Shown here piece by piece: positions 1 through 8,420 of a stretch of 64,000 nucleotides of DNA (its first letter is position 1; each line of letters opens with the position of its first letter). Where the stretch lies: NCBI RefSeq assembly GCF_025854375.1, contig NZ_CP107575.1, positions 2,914,001 through 2,978,000 on the forward strand, written 5' to 3'. This stretch comes from Glutamicibacter sp. JL.03c. Lineage in GTDB: Bacteria; Actinomycetota; Actinomycetes; Actinomycetales; Micrococcaceae. The notes beneath the pieces were generated by a model. It was not told the DNA's origin. It made no database searches and was given only the letters and a program-made list of their open reading frames with translations. Position numbers and translations under genes: made by a program.

Positions 1-604
1 CGTAGTGCTCCAGCATCGGGGTCAGTCCATCACGACGCGAATTGAATTCCGGGTCGACGCAGAACGTCAGATCCTTGGGATCAACATTCTTCAACTCCGA
101 AAGCTTGGTCACTCCCAGGCGCTGAGCGGTCTCTTCATTCATGGCCATCGCGTAGGTGTTATTCAAGGGCGCCGGCTTGCCCCAGTCAATGCCGTTAGGA
201 ATGTCGTCCTTCTTCACCGCTTCCCATTGGGCCTGTTCGCCGTCGACCGGTTCTTCATGGCCAAGATAGGTCAGCCACGCGGTACCCGTGTATTCCCACA
301 GCAAACTCGCGTCGCCTGAGAGCAACAGCTGTCTCGCCGGCTGGGATCCTGGCACGTTGGTCAGGTCCGTGACGTCGAAGCCTGCGGCCTCCAGAGCAAT
401 CACGGTGATCTTGCCCAAGAGCAGCTGCTCGGTGAAGGACTTGGACGTGACCGTCACTTCCGCCTTTTCCGAATTCCCTTCCACGGGCTGGATCTTTCCC
501 GGCCCCACCGGCGGGACAGTGCCGGTGGATGGGCTCAAGCCGCAACCGGTCAATCCGATGACCGCGGCGAGGGATGCCAAGGACAGTTTCATCGCATTAT
601 TCAT
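1..604 (-). CDS. Compatible-solute ABC transporter substrate-binding lipoprotein (5' part; 3' end off window)
   Basis: Extracellular lipid-anchored receptor of a quaternary-ammonium (glycine betaine/carnitine/choline, OpuC/ProX-like) importer. About 201 residues are visible. An N-terminal signal ends in lipobox LTGC with Cys21, followed by a Pro/Gly-rich linker. The segment SKSFTEQLLLGKI is typical of the OpuAC-like domain, where the related form is SKNFTEQ. The start at 604 overlaps the upstream permease stop as ATGA, so translation is probably coupled; Met5 at 592 is an alternative start. It is the last visible gene of a permease-ATPase-permease-receptor operon read leftwards. The C-terminal ligand-binding half lies outside the window, so substrate specificity cannot be judged from aromatic-cage residues. 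Confidence 0.88.
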   Translation of the reverse strand, partial: MNNAMKLSLASLAAVIGLTGCGLSPSTGTVPPVGPGKIQPVEGNSEKAEVTVTSKSFTEQLLLGKITVIALEAAGFDVTDLTNVPGSQPARQLLLSGDASLLWEYTGTAWLTYLGHEEPVDGEQAQWEAVKKDDIPNGIDWGKPAPLNNTYAMAMNEETAQRLGVTKLSELKNVDPKDLTFCVDPEFNSRRDGLTPMLEHY

Positions 605-1329
605 GACAGTCCCTTCGGCCGTGCGACCTGTTCGACAACGCGCCCCAACCAGTCAATGGTCAAGGCCAGCAACGCGACCAGCAGAGAACCGGTAATCAGC
701 ACGACGTTGAGGTTGAGGTTCACCCCGGTGGTAATCAGGATTCCCAGTCCACCGCCGTTGATGAAGGTTGCCAGGGTGGCGGTACCTACCAGGAGCACCA
801 GCGCGGTGCGGATGCCCGAGAGCATCACGGGGACCGCCAACGGCAGTTCCACTTTGAAGAGCACGGCCATCAGGCTCATGCCGATGCCCCGCCCTGCTTC
901 GACGATGCGCTGGTCAACCTGCTGCAAGCCCACGATGGTATTGGAGAGCACCGGCAGTATGGCATAGATGACCAACGAGACAATCGCGGTTTTCGCGCCG
1001 AAGCCCAGCCAGAAGGCCAGCAGCACAACAACGCCGATGGCCGGCGCGGCCTGCCCGAAGTTGGCAATGGCACGCACCGCTGGTGCCGCGCGACGCAGGC
1101 TCGGACGGGTCAGCAAGATCCCCAACGGGATCGCGATGAGCAATACGATCACCGTGGAAATCACGGTGAGCTTCAGGTGTTCCAGGGTGTAGCCCCAGAT
1201 CGTGGCCGGGTCCAGTGTCTGGCGCTCGGTCTCGGTCAGGTCTGCGTTCAGCAGCCACACCATGAGCACCGCGAAGGCCGCTAGGATGGCAACGATCTGC
1301 CAGATGAGAGATCGTCTTTCTGTGCTCAT
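601..1329 (-). CDS. Compatible-solute ABC transporter permease (second copy in operon)
   Basis: Inner-membrane permease, 242 residues, of the BPD_transp_1 family. It has about six hydrophobic segments and a C-terminal-half EAA-type loop (EAGRGIGMSLMAVLFKVELP) that contacts the ATPase. The N-terminus carries one hydrophobic segment at roughly residues 10-27 before the conserved permease core. ATGA overlaps at both ends join it to the upstream ATPase and the downstream receptor, showing one translationally coupled operon. The operon has two different permeases (this one and 2581-3222), as in OpuC/OpuB/YehWXYZ-type osmoprotectant importers, which form a heterodimeric channel. The assignment as an osmoprotectant transporter rests on family architecture; the exact solute is inferred. 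Confidence 0.9.
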   Translation of the reverse strand: MSTERRSLIWQIVAILAAFAVLMVWLLNADLTETERQTLDPATIWGYTLEHLKLTVISTVIVLLIAIPLGILLTRPSLRRAAPAVRAIANFGQAAPAIGVVVLLAFWLGFGAKTAIVSLVIYAILPVLSNTIVGLQQVDQRIVEAGRGIGMSLMAVLFKVELPLAVPVMLSGIRTALVLLVGTATLATFINGGGLGILITTGVNLNLNVVLITGSLLVALLALTIDWLGRVVEQVARPKGLS

Positions 1330-2588
1330 ACGGGTTCACCATCCTGCTTGGTGGCCTCGCGCTCAATGTCCACGACATTGATCGCTCCCGAGTTCAAACC
1401 TACCGGCGCCGAGTGGTCCCCGTCCTGGGCGCTATTGGCGGCTGCGATGGCTTCCATAACCGTCTGGACGGTAATGGTGCCCAGCAGCACGTCGCGCCGG
1501 CCGGTCACCAAGGCAGATTCGGAGCTGGCGACAAGCATCGTATCCAGCGCATCGTTCAGCGTCGCTTGTTCGCCGACAACCGGCATGTTCTGGTCGTAGG
1601 TGCCATCGATGATTTCCGCTCGAGATAGCTGCCTGCGATCCAGACGGCGCAGCGGGCGACCGCGCGAGTCCAGGACCACCGCGTACTTGCGGCCTGCTCC
1701 CTGCACCTGCGAGAGCACATCGGAAGCGCGCTTTCCCGGAGTCGTGGTGATGGCTTCTTCGAGATCCACCTCGTTGACTCGGGTCAGGGTCAGCTGCTTC
1801 AAGCCGGCACCGGAACCGATGAAGTTCTCGACGAACTCGCTGGCCGGGTTGGCCAAAATGCGTTCGGGCGAATCGTATTGTTCCAGCTGGGCGCCCTCGT
1901 TGAAGATCGCGATCCAGTCCCCCAGCTTCACCGCTTCATCGAAGTCGTGGGTCACACAGACAATGGTCTTCTGCACCTCGGACTGGATGTTCAGCAGCTC
2001 GTCCTGCAAGCGCTGGCGGGTGATCGGGTCGACTGCGCCGAAAGGCTCATCCATCAGCAGCACCGGTGGATCGGCCGCCAATGCGCGGGCCACGCCGACA
2101 CGCTGCTGCTGGCCGCCGGAGAGCTCCTTCGGGAAGCGATCGCGGTACAGTTCCGGATCAAGCGAGACGAGCTCAAGCAGTTCATCGACGCGGGCCGCGA
2201 TCTTTTCCTTGGACCATCCCAGCATCTTGGGGACCATCGCGATATTGGTCGCCACCGTCATGTGCGGGAAGAGCCCGCCAGCCTGGATGACGTAGCCAAT
2301 GCGTCGACGCAGTTCGTCGCCGTTCATCCCGGTGACGTCTTCTCCGTTGATCACGATTTTTCCGCCGGTGGGCTCGATCAGTCGGTTGATCATCTTCAAG
2401 GTTGTCGTCTTGCCGCAACCCGATGGGCCAACGAACATCACGATGGATCCAGCTGGAATTTCCAAGGTGAGGCCGCCGACGGCGGATTTCTTCTGCCCGG
2501 GGTAGGTCTTGGTGACTTCTTCGAGCATGATTGAGGCGCCCGTGACATCCTGGGCGGTCAAAGTTTCGGAGTTCTTATTTTCAGACAC
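1326..2588 (-). CDS. Glycine betaine/choline-type ABC transporter ATP-binding protein with CBS domains
   Basis: ATPase of the importer, 420 residues. The nucleotide-binding domain shows Walker A GPSGCGKTT at residues 54-62, a signature LSGGQQQR, Walker B LLMDEP and the H-loop VTHDFDEA. The C-terminal part (about 270-390) carries two CBS-like repeats, as in OpuCA/ProV proteins, where CBS modules sense ionic strength or cyclic-di-AMP. A hydrophilic tail of about 30 residues follows. The gene overlaps the upstream permease by 8 nt and the downstream permease by 4 nt. I infer osmotic or cyclic-di-AMP control from the CBS pair; no regulatory site was identified in the short divergent promoter region. 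Confidence 0.93.
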   Translation of the reverse strand: MSENKNSETLTAQDVTGASIMLEEVTKTYPGQKKSAVGGLTLEIPAGSIVMFVGPSGCGKTTTLKMINRLIEPTGGKIVINGEDVTGMNGDELRRRIGYVIQAGGLFPHMTVATNIAMVPKMLGWSKEKIAARVDELLELVSLDPELYRDRFPKELSGGQQQRVGVARALAADPPVLLMDEPFGAVDPITRQRLQDELLNIQSEVQKTIVCVTHDFDEAVKLGDWIAIFNEGAQLEQYDSPERILANPASEFVENFIGSGAGLKQLTLTRVNEVDLEEAITTTPGKRASDVLSQVQGAGRKYAVVLDSRGRPLRRLDRRQLSRAEIIDGTYDQNMPVVGEQATLNDALDTMLVASSESALVTGRRDVLLGTITVQTVMEAIAAANSAQDGDHSAPVGLNSGAINVVDIEREATKQDGEPV

Positions 2589-3222
2589 GGATACCTCGCG
2601 GGGTAGTCAGTCGGCCGATGCCGAGCAGAATCAAGTCAAGAATGAGCGCTAGGATCACGACGCCGATGACGCCGGTGACGACAGATTCCAGGGAGTTGGC
2701 TCCGCCAAGGCGGGAGAGGCCCTGGAAGATGAAGCCGCCGAGGCCTGGGCCCAGCGCATAGGAAACCACAGCGGCGACACCCATGACCATCTGGGCCGAG
2801 ACGCGCACGCCGGTGAGGATGACGGGCCAAGCGATGGGCAGTTCGACGGAGATGAGCGTTTTCAGCCGGCTCATGCCAATGCCCTTGGCGGACTCGACAA
2901 TGGACGGTTCGATATTGTTCAATCCCACAATGGCGTTGCGCAGAATCGGCAGCGCGGCAAAGAAGGTCACCACGATTACCGCCGGCAATACACCGAAGCC
3001 GAAGGGAACAATCAGCAAGCCAATCAGGGCGAAGGACGGGATAGTCAGGCCGATCGCGCTCACAGAGTTGGCGATGCCGGAAAGGGACTTATTGCGGTAC
3101 ACCAAAACGGCAATAAGCACGGAAATGATCGTTGCCAGGATCAGGCACTGAGCGACAAGCGAAAAGTGCTGCCACGAGGCGAAGAAAATATGGCGATATC
3201 GCTCGCCAATATAGTCACCCAC
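2581..3222 (-). CDS. Compatible-solute ABC transporter permease (first gene of operon)
   Basis: Inner-membrane permease of 213 residues, BPD_transp_1 family, with five to six membrane segments and the EAA loop ESAKGIGMSRLKTLISVELP. It heads the leftward osmoprotectant transporter operon and is separated by about 216 nt from the divergently read hydrolase gene at 3439, so the operon promoter lies in that gap. The start is GTG at 3222, with only a weak AGG-type ribosome site upstream. The gene overlaps the ATPase start by 8 nt. It differs in sequence from the second permease (601-1329), which supports a heterodimeric translocation pore. Confidence 0.9.
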   Translation of the reverse strand: MGDYIGERYRHIFFASWQHFSLVAQCLILATIISVLIAVLVYRNKSLSGIANSVSAIGLTIPSFALIGLLIVPFGFGVLPAVIVVTFFAALPILRNAIVGLNNIEPSIVESAKGIGMSRLKTLISVELPIAWPVILTGVRVSAQMVMGVAAVVSYALGPGLGGFIFQGLSRLGGANSLESVVTGVIGVVILALILDLILLGIGRLTTPRGIRV

Positions 3223-3438
3223 ATTAAAACCTACTTCACATTAGTTACGTATCCAGAGCTATCTCGAGGCAGTAAAACTGCCTTGTTCTTCCTTCGACCT
3301 TACCGCTGGTAACGTGGGTCACCAAGATTCGGGGGCCTGCATTCAGGTTCTTCGCACCCGGTGATGCCGGTGGCCAGAATCCCCACGGGCAACTGCAACA
3401 TGGTGTGATTTCGGGGTGAAATGTAGTGAGATAGAGGC

Positions 3439-4296
3439 ATGAAACTTGCTACGATCCGCCTCGCCAGCGAACCCGGCCACACCACGGCAGCCGTCATCGA
3501 AGATGGCAGGGTCTTCTATCTGGACAACCTCGACACCGTCCAGCGCTTTCTGCGCCTTGATCAGGAAACCCAGCAGGAGGTCATCGCTCGGGCCTTGGTG
3601 GGCGAGTCGATTGCAGAAGGCGAAGCGGACTACGCTCCGTTGATTCCGAATCCGTCGAAAATCTACTGCATCGGCCTGAACTACAAGTCCCATGCAGCGG
3701 AAGTCGGCGAAGAGCTGCCCAAGTACCCCACTGTCTTCGCGAAATTCGCTTCGTCGCTGTGTGGCGCCAATGACGCGGTTGAGATTCCTGTCGAGGATCA
3801 TCGGGTTGATTACGAGGCTGAATTGGCCATCATCATCGGCACGTCGGGACGTCGCATCAGCGAGGAAGATGCCTCGGCTCATATTGCTGGTTATGCCGTT
3901 TCAAGCGACGTGTCCATGCGCGGGTACCAGGGACGCACCCAGGAGTGGCTGCAGGGAAAGATTTGGGATCACTCCACCCCCCTAGGTCCATGGCTGGTGA
4001 CGCCGGACGAGCTGGATCCGGCCGCTAAAATCACCAGTGCGGTCAACGGCACGGTGGTCCAGGAGGGCCAGATCGATGACTTGATCTTCTCCGCACCTGA
4101 ATTGGTTTCCTATCTATCAACTTTTAATGAGTTGCAGCCTGGCGACGTGATCCTCACAGGAACTCCCGCAGGTGTCGCATTGGGCCGCCGAGACGAAAAC
4201 GGTCGGCATCCTTGGCTCAAGCACGGTGATGTGCTGGAGACCCGGGTCGAAGGTCTTGGCGTTGCCCGGACAACATTCCACGCGCCGCAGGATTAG
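3439..4296 (+). CDS. Fumarylacetoacetate hydrolase (FAH) family protein
   Basis: 285 residues. A short N-terminal region is followed by the FAH fold from about residue 75 (YCIGLNYKSHA). Metal-ligand candidates are Glu126 and Glu128 in DYEAELAIIIG and the Asp in SSDVSMRGYQ; the late motif GDVILTGTPAG is also conserved. The family cleaves or hydrates/decarboxylates beta-keto acids with a divalent metal, for example in aromatic catabolism (2-hydroxyhepta-2,4-diene-1,7-dioate isomerase type) or as an acylpyruvase/oxaloacetate decarboxylase. No neighbouring gene fixes the substrate. The start ATG is preceded by an AGAGG ribosome site. It is divergent from the osmoprotectant transporter. Confidence 0.88.
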   Translation: MKLATIRLASEPGHTTAAVIEDGRVFYLDNLDTVQRFLRLDQETQQEVIARALVGESIAEGEADYAPLIPNPSKIYCIGLNYKSHAAEVGEELPKYPTVFAKFASSLCGANDAVEIPVEDHRVDYEAELAIIIGTSGRRISEEDASAHIAGYAVSSDVSMRGYQGRTQEWLQGKIWDHSTPLGPWLVTPDELDPAAKITSAVNGTVVQEGQIDDLIFSAPELVSYLSTFNELQPGDVILTGTPAGVALGRRDENGRHPWLKHGDVLETRVEGLGVARTTFHAPQD

Positions 4297-4373
4297 CCGA
4301 CATTTCGCAACGGGCTCACCAGTTCATCCACTGCTGGTGAGCCTGTTGCTTTTCGCATGCCTCTTCGCATCGT

Positions 4374-4401
4374 TTGTTATTGAGAATGATTCTCATATAG
4401 G
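4374..4401 (+). promoter_or_regulatory. Zur box inside a promoter
   Basis: TGAGAATGATTCTCA at 4381-4395 is a perfect 7-1-7 palindrome and matches the actinobacterial Zur consensus (TGA-N-AATGATT-N-TCA). It fills the spacer between a possible -35 TTGTTA (4374-4379) and -10 TATAGG (4396-4401), so bound Zur would block RNA polymerase. The downstream genes (CobW-like protein and cysteine-free L36) are classic zinc-starvation genes, which makes Zur far more likely than Fur. The short distance to the GTG at 4411 suggests a leaderless or nearly leaderless mRNA. Confidence 0.85.
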
Positions 4402-4410
4402 CTAGCTGGT

Positions 4411-5487
4411 GTGAAAGTTATCGTTCTCTCTTCCCTCGATAGTTCCTGCCGCGACGCCGGCCTCAAGCATCTAAATAGCCACCAGCCGGATGCCGTGGTC
4501 ATTGCCTACGATTTCATTGAAGGGAATCGTTTGGTGCGCACCGTTTCGGGGAATGCTCCCGCAGAATACGGCGAGGCAGTCCTTGAACATCCATGCATCG
4601 GCTGCGCGGTGAAATACGAGATCTTCCCTGCCATCCAACGACTGGCGCCGCGCCGGCCAGGCGCAACCTTGCTCCTCGGACTGCCAGCCACATGGCACAG
4701 CGGATCCGTGCTGGAGTCCCTTGCCGGGAAACTGGCGGCCGAGGAAATCAGCGTCGGCAGTATCGTCCTGTCCTTTGATCCCACCGAACTCGAGGACCAG
4801 ATGTGGGACCGGCATAACCTTTGGGAATCGGGTTTCAGTTCCATGGAACGGGATCAGCGAACCGCAGGAGAGTACTTCTTTACCGAACTCATGCAGGCTG
4901 ACACCCTGATTCCCGTCGAAGGGATGCAAACCCAGCTCCTTGACCCGCAAGACAGCCCTCGTCGAGACGGGGGCAAGGACTTCATGGCCGGGATAGCTTT
5001 GGCCCAGCATCTCGCCCCGCATGCCGCACTGTGCCACCACGGCAACGAGCTCGGGTCCTTCAACTACGAGGACGTCCGGCAGCGAACCAGAGCCGGGCAC
5101 ATCCCGGCACTCCCCCGGCATGCACCCTCGGACAAGGCGCCGATCCATTTGTATGCTGAACGCCCCTTGCACCCGCAACGATTCCGCGAAGCCCTCTCCG
5201 AGCTTGCCGTATCGTGCACATGCCTGCGCGGACGACTGTGGGTAGCCAGCGCCCTCAGCGAGCGGGTGGCCATCGGCGGCGCCGGCCCACGTATTTGGAT
5301 GGAAAACACCGGTTCCTGGTCAACGGAAATCGCCGCCTCCGAACTACTGCTCTACGGTTCGGAGCATGAAGCCGAAGAGGTCTCCAAGGTGTTCAAGGAC
5401 TGCCAAGTCACCGAAACCGAACTTCAAGAACTGCTCACGGCCACGTCAACTCCAGCAAATAACTCTGATCACCGAGGAGGTGAATGA
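4411..5487 (+). CDS. CobW/COG0523-like zinc-stress protein lacking the P-loop
   Basis: 358 residues. The C-terminal half matches the CobW C-terminal domain ([18 protein letters not shown] onwards, about residues 246-345). The N-terminal half looks like a decayed G3E GTPase: where GxxGxGKT should lie the sequence is [12 protein letters not shown], so there is no Walker A. The CxCC metal motif is reduced to Cys62-Ile-Gly-Cys65. COG0523 proteins normally hydrolyse GTP and deliver zinc or cobalt; this one probably cannot bind GTP in the usual way. From memory the architecture resembles mycobacterial Rv0106, a member of the Zur regulon. The GTG start sits 15 nt after a Zur box, and the stop is 1 nt before the L36 start. 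Confidence 0.8.
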   Translation: MKVIVLSSLDSSCRDAGLKHLNSHQPDAVVIAYDFIEGNRLVRTVSGNAPAEYGEAVLEHPCIGCAVKYEIFPAIQRLAPRRPGATLLLGLPATWHSGSVLESLAGKLAAEEISVGSIVLSFDPTELEDQMWDRHNLWESGFSSMERDQRTAGEYFFTELMQADTLIPVEGMQTQLLDPQDSPRRDGGKDFMAGIALAQHLAPHAALCHHGNELGSFNYEDVRQRTRAGHIPALPRHAPSDKAPIHLYAERPLHPQRFREALSELAVSCTCLRGRLWVASALSERVAIGGAGPRIWMENTGSWSTEIAASELLLYGSEHEAEEVSKVFKDCQVTETELQELLTATSTPANNSDHRGGE

Positions 5488-5488
5488 A

Positions 5489-5611
5489 ATGAAGGTTCGC
5501 AATTCCCTGCGTGCCCTGAAAAACGCGCCAGGGTCCCAGGTAGTCCGGCGTCGCGGACGCGTCTATGTCATCAACAAGAAGAATCCCCGCCTCAAAGCCC
5601 GCCAGGGATAG
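5489..5611 (+). CDS. rpmJ: Ribosomal protein bL36, zinc-independent (cysteine-free) paralogue
   Basis: 40 residues starting [17 protein letters not shown] and ending RLKARQG, the standard length and ends for bL36. The four zinc ligands of the usual form (three Cys and a His) are absent; there is no cysteine at all, which defines the C-minus type made under zinc starvation to release zinc from ribosomes. A strong ribosome site (AGGAGGTGA) overlaps the end of the CobW-like gene, so the two are one transcript under the Zur box at 4381-4395. A zinc-binding L36 should exist elsewhere in the genome, usually near rpsM. Confidence 0.95.
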   Translation: MKVRNSLRALKNAPGSQVVRRRGRVYVINKKNPRLKARQG

Positions 5612-5618
5612 CGGATTG

Positions 5619-5653
5619 TCCTGCCGGCGTCATCCCGTAACAAGCCGGCGGGA
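5619..5653 (+). terminator. Possible terminator after the Zur operon
   Basis: Inverted repeat with 10-bp arms (TCCTGCCGGC and GCCGGCGGGA, one G-U pair) around a 13-nt loop, immediately after the L36 stop. No T run follows, so it may be a weak or Rho-assisted stop. Confidence 0.45.
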
Positions 5654-5788
5654 CAAGCCGTCTGACGCGTGAATCACGCCACCCACCTGCACTTTCAGTG
5701 ACATGGGTCGCATGGTGTCTTAGGATGTGAGCTATGAAAGCTTCGGCTTTTATGTCATCACTCACTCGCGCAAAGGAATTTTGGACTT

Positions 5789-7264
5789 ATGGAAGCGCTG
5801 GGAACACTCTTCGGAGACATCTCCTCATTCATTTGGGGACCCTTTTGCCTCATCCCACTCTTGTTGGGCACCGGCCTGTACCTGACCATCCGGCTCGGCG
5901 GGCTGCAATTCGTTAGACTTGTTGCTTCCCTTCGTCTTGGTCTGCTCAAGCGCAAGGACGACGGTGCCGAAGGCGATGTCTCCCAATTCCAGGCGCTGAC
6001 CACCGCATTGGCAGCTACCGTGGGTACTGGCAACATCGTTGGTGTCGCTACTGCCATCGGCATCGGCGGCCCGGGCGCACTGTTCTGGATGTGGGTCACC
6101 GGCCTGCTGGGCATGGCCTCAAAGTATTCGGAGGCCTTCCTCGGTGTCCGCTATCGCGGCACCGACGCTGCCGGTGAAAAATCCGGCGGCCCGCAGTACT
6201 ATCTGCAACGAGGTATCCGCGGACCACTGGGCAAGTTCCTCGCCCTGTTCTTCGCTATCGCAGCTACCCTGGCCAGCTTCGGCATCGGCAACATGACCCA
6301 GGGCAACTCCATTGCAGCCAACTTGGATAACTCCTTCGGCGTCACTCCATGGGTTACCGGCGTCATCCTGACCGTCCTGTCACTGGCCGTACTTGTCGGC
6401 GGCATCAAGTCCATCGGCAAGGTGACCGCCGGTTTCGTTCCGGTCATGATTGTTTTCTACGTCGCCGCATCGATCTACATCCTGGTCTCCAACGTTGGCG
6501 GCATCCCGGCGGCCTTCGGCGAGATCTTCAGCGATGCCTTCACCGGCACCTCCGCAGTGGGCGGCTTCACCGGTTCAGCCATCATCATCGCCGTCCAGTA
6601 CGGCGTGGCTCGCGGCATCTTCTCCAACGAGTCCGGCATGGGCTCGGCAGCTATCGCAGCAGCCGCGGCTCAGACCACCCACCCAGTCCGCCAGGGCCTG
6701 GTCTCGATGACCCAGACCTTCATCGACACCATCATCGTGGTCACCTGCACCGGCTTGGTCATCATCACCACCGGAACCTGGAACAAAATTGATGAAGCTA
6801 CCGGCGAGCAGGTTTCCGCTGCCCTGATGACCGGAGAGGCCTTCACCCATGGCTTGCCTGGACAGTGGGGCCACTGGATTGTCACCCTCGGTTTGGTGAT
6901 GTTCGCCTTCTCAACCATTCTGGGCTGGTGCTACTACGGCGAGCGCAACATCGAGCGCCTGATAGGACGCAAGGCTGTCATGCCATTCCGCGTGCTGTTC
7001 TCGCTGATCGTTTACGTAGGCTGCACCACCGAGCTGACCGCAGTATGGAACTTCTCCGACATGATGAACGGCCTGATGGCACTGCCGAACTTGGTTGGCT
7101 TGCTGATCATGTCCGGTTTGATCGCTCGCGAAACCCGCTGGTACCTGAAGAACGACCCGAAGCTGGAAGCCGGCAAGGCCCAGATCGAGGACTTCATGAA
7201 GGACCGCGATGGCTGGAGCCAGTGGAAGTCCGGCGACGTAATTGGATCCTCCCGCCAGCGCTAG
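5789..7264 (+). CDS. Sodium:alanine/glycine symporter (AGCS family)
   Basis: 491-residue integral membrane protein with about ten membrane segments. It contains the AGCS hallmark around ALAATVGTGNIVGVATA (about residues 71-87) and GGPQYYLQRG. It imports alanine or glycine with Na+ across the plasma membrane. The ATG at 5789 is preceded by AAAGGA about 12 nt upstream. It stands alone and ends at a strong hairpin terminator shared with the convergent CitE-like gene. The leader (5654-5788) contains only a short UUCG-capped hairpin; no glycine riboswitch core is visible. Confidence 0.93.
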   Translation: MEALGTLFGDISSFIWGPFCLIPLLLGTGLYLTIRLGGLQFVRLVASLRLGLLKRKDDGAEGDVSQFQALTTALAATVGTGNIVGVATAIGIGGPGALFWMWVTGLLGMASKYSEAFLGVRYRGTDAAGEKSGGPQYYLQRGIRGPLGKFLALFFAIAATLASFGIGNMTQGNSIAANLDNSFGVTPWVTGVILTVLSLAVLVGGIKSIGKVTAGFVPVMIVFYVAASIYILVSNVGGIPAAFGEIFSDAFTGTSAVGGFTGSAIIIAVQYGVARGIFSNESGMGSAAIAAAAAQTTHPVRQGLVSMTQTFIDTIIVVTCTGLVIITTGTWNKIDEATGEQVSAALMTGEAFTHGLPGQWGHWIVTLGLVMFAFSTILGWCYYGERNIERLIGRKAVMPFRVLFSLIVYVGCTTELTAVWNFSDMMNGLMALPNLVGLLIMSGLIARETRWYLKNDPKLEAGKAQIEDFMKDRDGWSQWKSGDVIGSSRQR

Positions 7265-7281
7265 AGTTTTAGCAGACTAGC

Positions 7282-7337
7282 AAAAAAGCTCATCCCGGCA
7301 GCTCCCTGATTCAGGGGCTCGCCGGGATGAACTTTTG
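7282..7337. terminator. Bidirectional terminator
   Basis: Perfect 10-bp arms TCATCCCGGC (7290-7299) and GCCGGGATGA (7321-7330) enclose a second small hairpin. An A run precedes and ACTTTTGTT follows. It lies between convergent genes and can serve both. Confidence 0.85.
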
Positions 7338-7368
7338 TTGTAGCTGCTAGGAATTTACTGCAGATCCC

Positions 7369-8241
7369 TTATTCGTTCCACAGACCGTAAGAGTCGGCCA
7401 GGTCGGCGATCTTCTGCGCACGGGCCAGACGTGGCAGGTACGAGCCGTCACCCACCGAGGCGCCAGCCGCGTGTGCTTCCAGAAGCTCCATGGCCCAGGA
7501 CAATTCGTCTTCGCTCGGAGCCAGCGCCGCGTTGATGCCGTCGACGTGATCTGGTGATAGCGACAGCTTACCGGTCATGCCCATGGACGCGGTCACGAGG
7601 GTCTCTTCGGTGACCTTGGCGGCATCGGCGCCAGCTGGTGGCGGACCGTCGATGGCGCCTGGCAGCTTTCCGACACGGGAAGCGATGACCAGCTTGCCAC
7701 GAGCATAGGCCAGAGCCATTGGATCATCGGAGACACCGGTGTCTTTGCGGAAGTCATTGACGCCGAAGGCCAGACGGAACGTTCCCGGAGCCGAAGCGAT
7801 AGACGTCGCGTTCTCGATGCCCAGTGCGGTTTCGATCAGAGCCAAGACCGGAGTGCCCGCGCGCAGGCGCATGGCACTGTAGGTCACCTGCTCTGGCTGC
7901 TCGGTCATGGCGAGCATGATCCCGCGAAGGCCTGGTGCTTCGGAGAGGGCTGCAAGGTCGTCAGCCCAGAAGTCCGTGTCAATGCCGTTGACGCGCACCC
8001 ATGCGGTCATGCCATTGGACAGCGCGCGCACTACATTGTCGCGGGCTGCAAGCTTCTTGTCATCGGGGACGGCCGCTTCCATGTCGAAGATGACTGAGTC
8101 GGCTTCACACGCAAGAGCCGGAGCGAAATCCTCCTCTTTGGCTGCGTTCACCAAAAGCCAGGAACGGGACAGTTTTGCCGGGAGAGCCGCTGCTCGACGA
8201 TTTCGAAATGCCATAGTTCCCAGACTACTCACTCGTGCCAT
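7369..8241 (-). CDS. HpcH/HpaI aldolase / CitE-like CoA-ester lyase
   Basis: About 290 residues of the citrate-lyase-beta-like family. Visible features are the (beta/alpha)8 start SWLLVNAAKEEDF, the acidic Mg site region DSVIFDMEAAVP, WVRVNGIDTDFW and ALIETALGIENA, whose Glu is a conserved metal ligand. The family cleaves (S)-citramalyl-CoA, malyl-CoA or related esters, and stand-alone CitE-like proteins act in C5-dicarboxylate or itaconate routes. The specific substrate is unknown, since no CoA-transferase neighbours it. I place the start at the ATG ending 8241, with GGAAG just upstream; ATG 8214 and an upstream ATG at 8277 are alternatives. Convergent with the AGCS symporter. Confidence 0.82.
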   Translation of the reverse strand: MARVSSLGTMAFRNRRAAALPAKLSRSWLLVNAAKEEDFAPALACEADSVIFDMEAAVPDDKKLAARDNVVRALSNGMTAWVRVNGIDTDFWADDLAALSEAPGLRGIMLAMTEQPEQVTYSAMRLRAGTPVLALIETALGIENATSIASAPGTFRLAFGVNDFRKDTGVSDDPMALAYARGKLVIASRVGKLPGAIDGPPPAGADAAKVTEETLVTASMGMTGKLSLSPDHVDGINAALAPSEDELSWAMELLEAHAAGASVGDGSYLPRLARAQKIADLADSYGLWNE

Positions 8242-8420
8242 GGTGCTTCCACTAGGCATGTACACTATTTGCCTCAAATCGGCCGGTGACCCGTTCTTTG
8301 TGTGAGGGCAATTACAAGTTAGAAGTGAATTTCCGGTAATGTCACACGATGGCGGTCTTTATATGACCTGCCAACATCGAGTTTTACGCTTCAGTGGAAG
8401 CCGCACGACAAAGGACCTGC

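Noticed and set aside
5737-5750. Small AAAGC-TTCG-GCTTT hairpin in the symporter leader, considered as a riboswitch or attenuator
   Set aside because: Five-bp stem only and no conserved glycine-riboswitch core around it.
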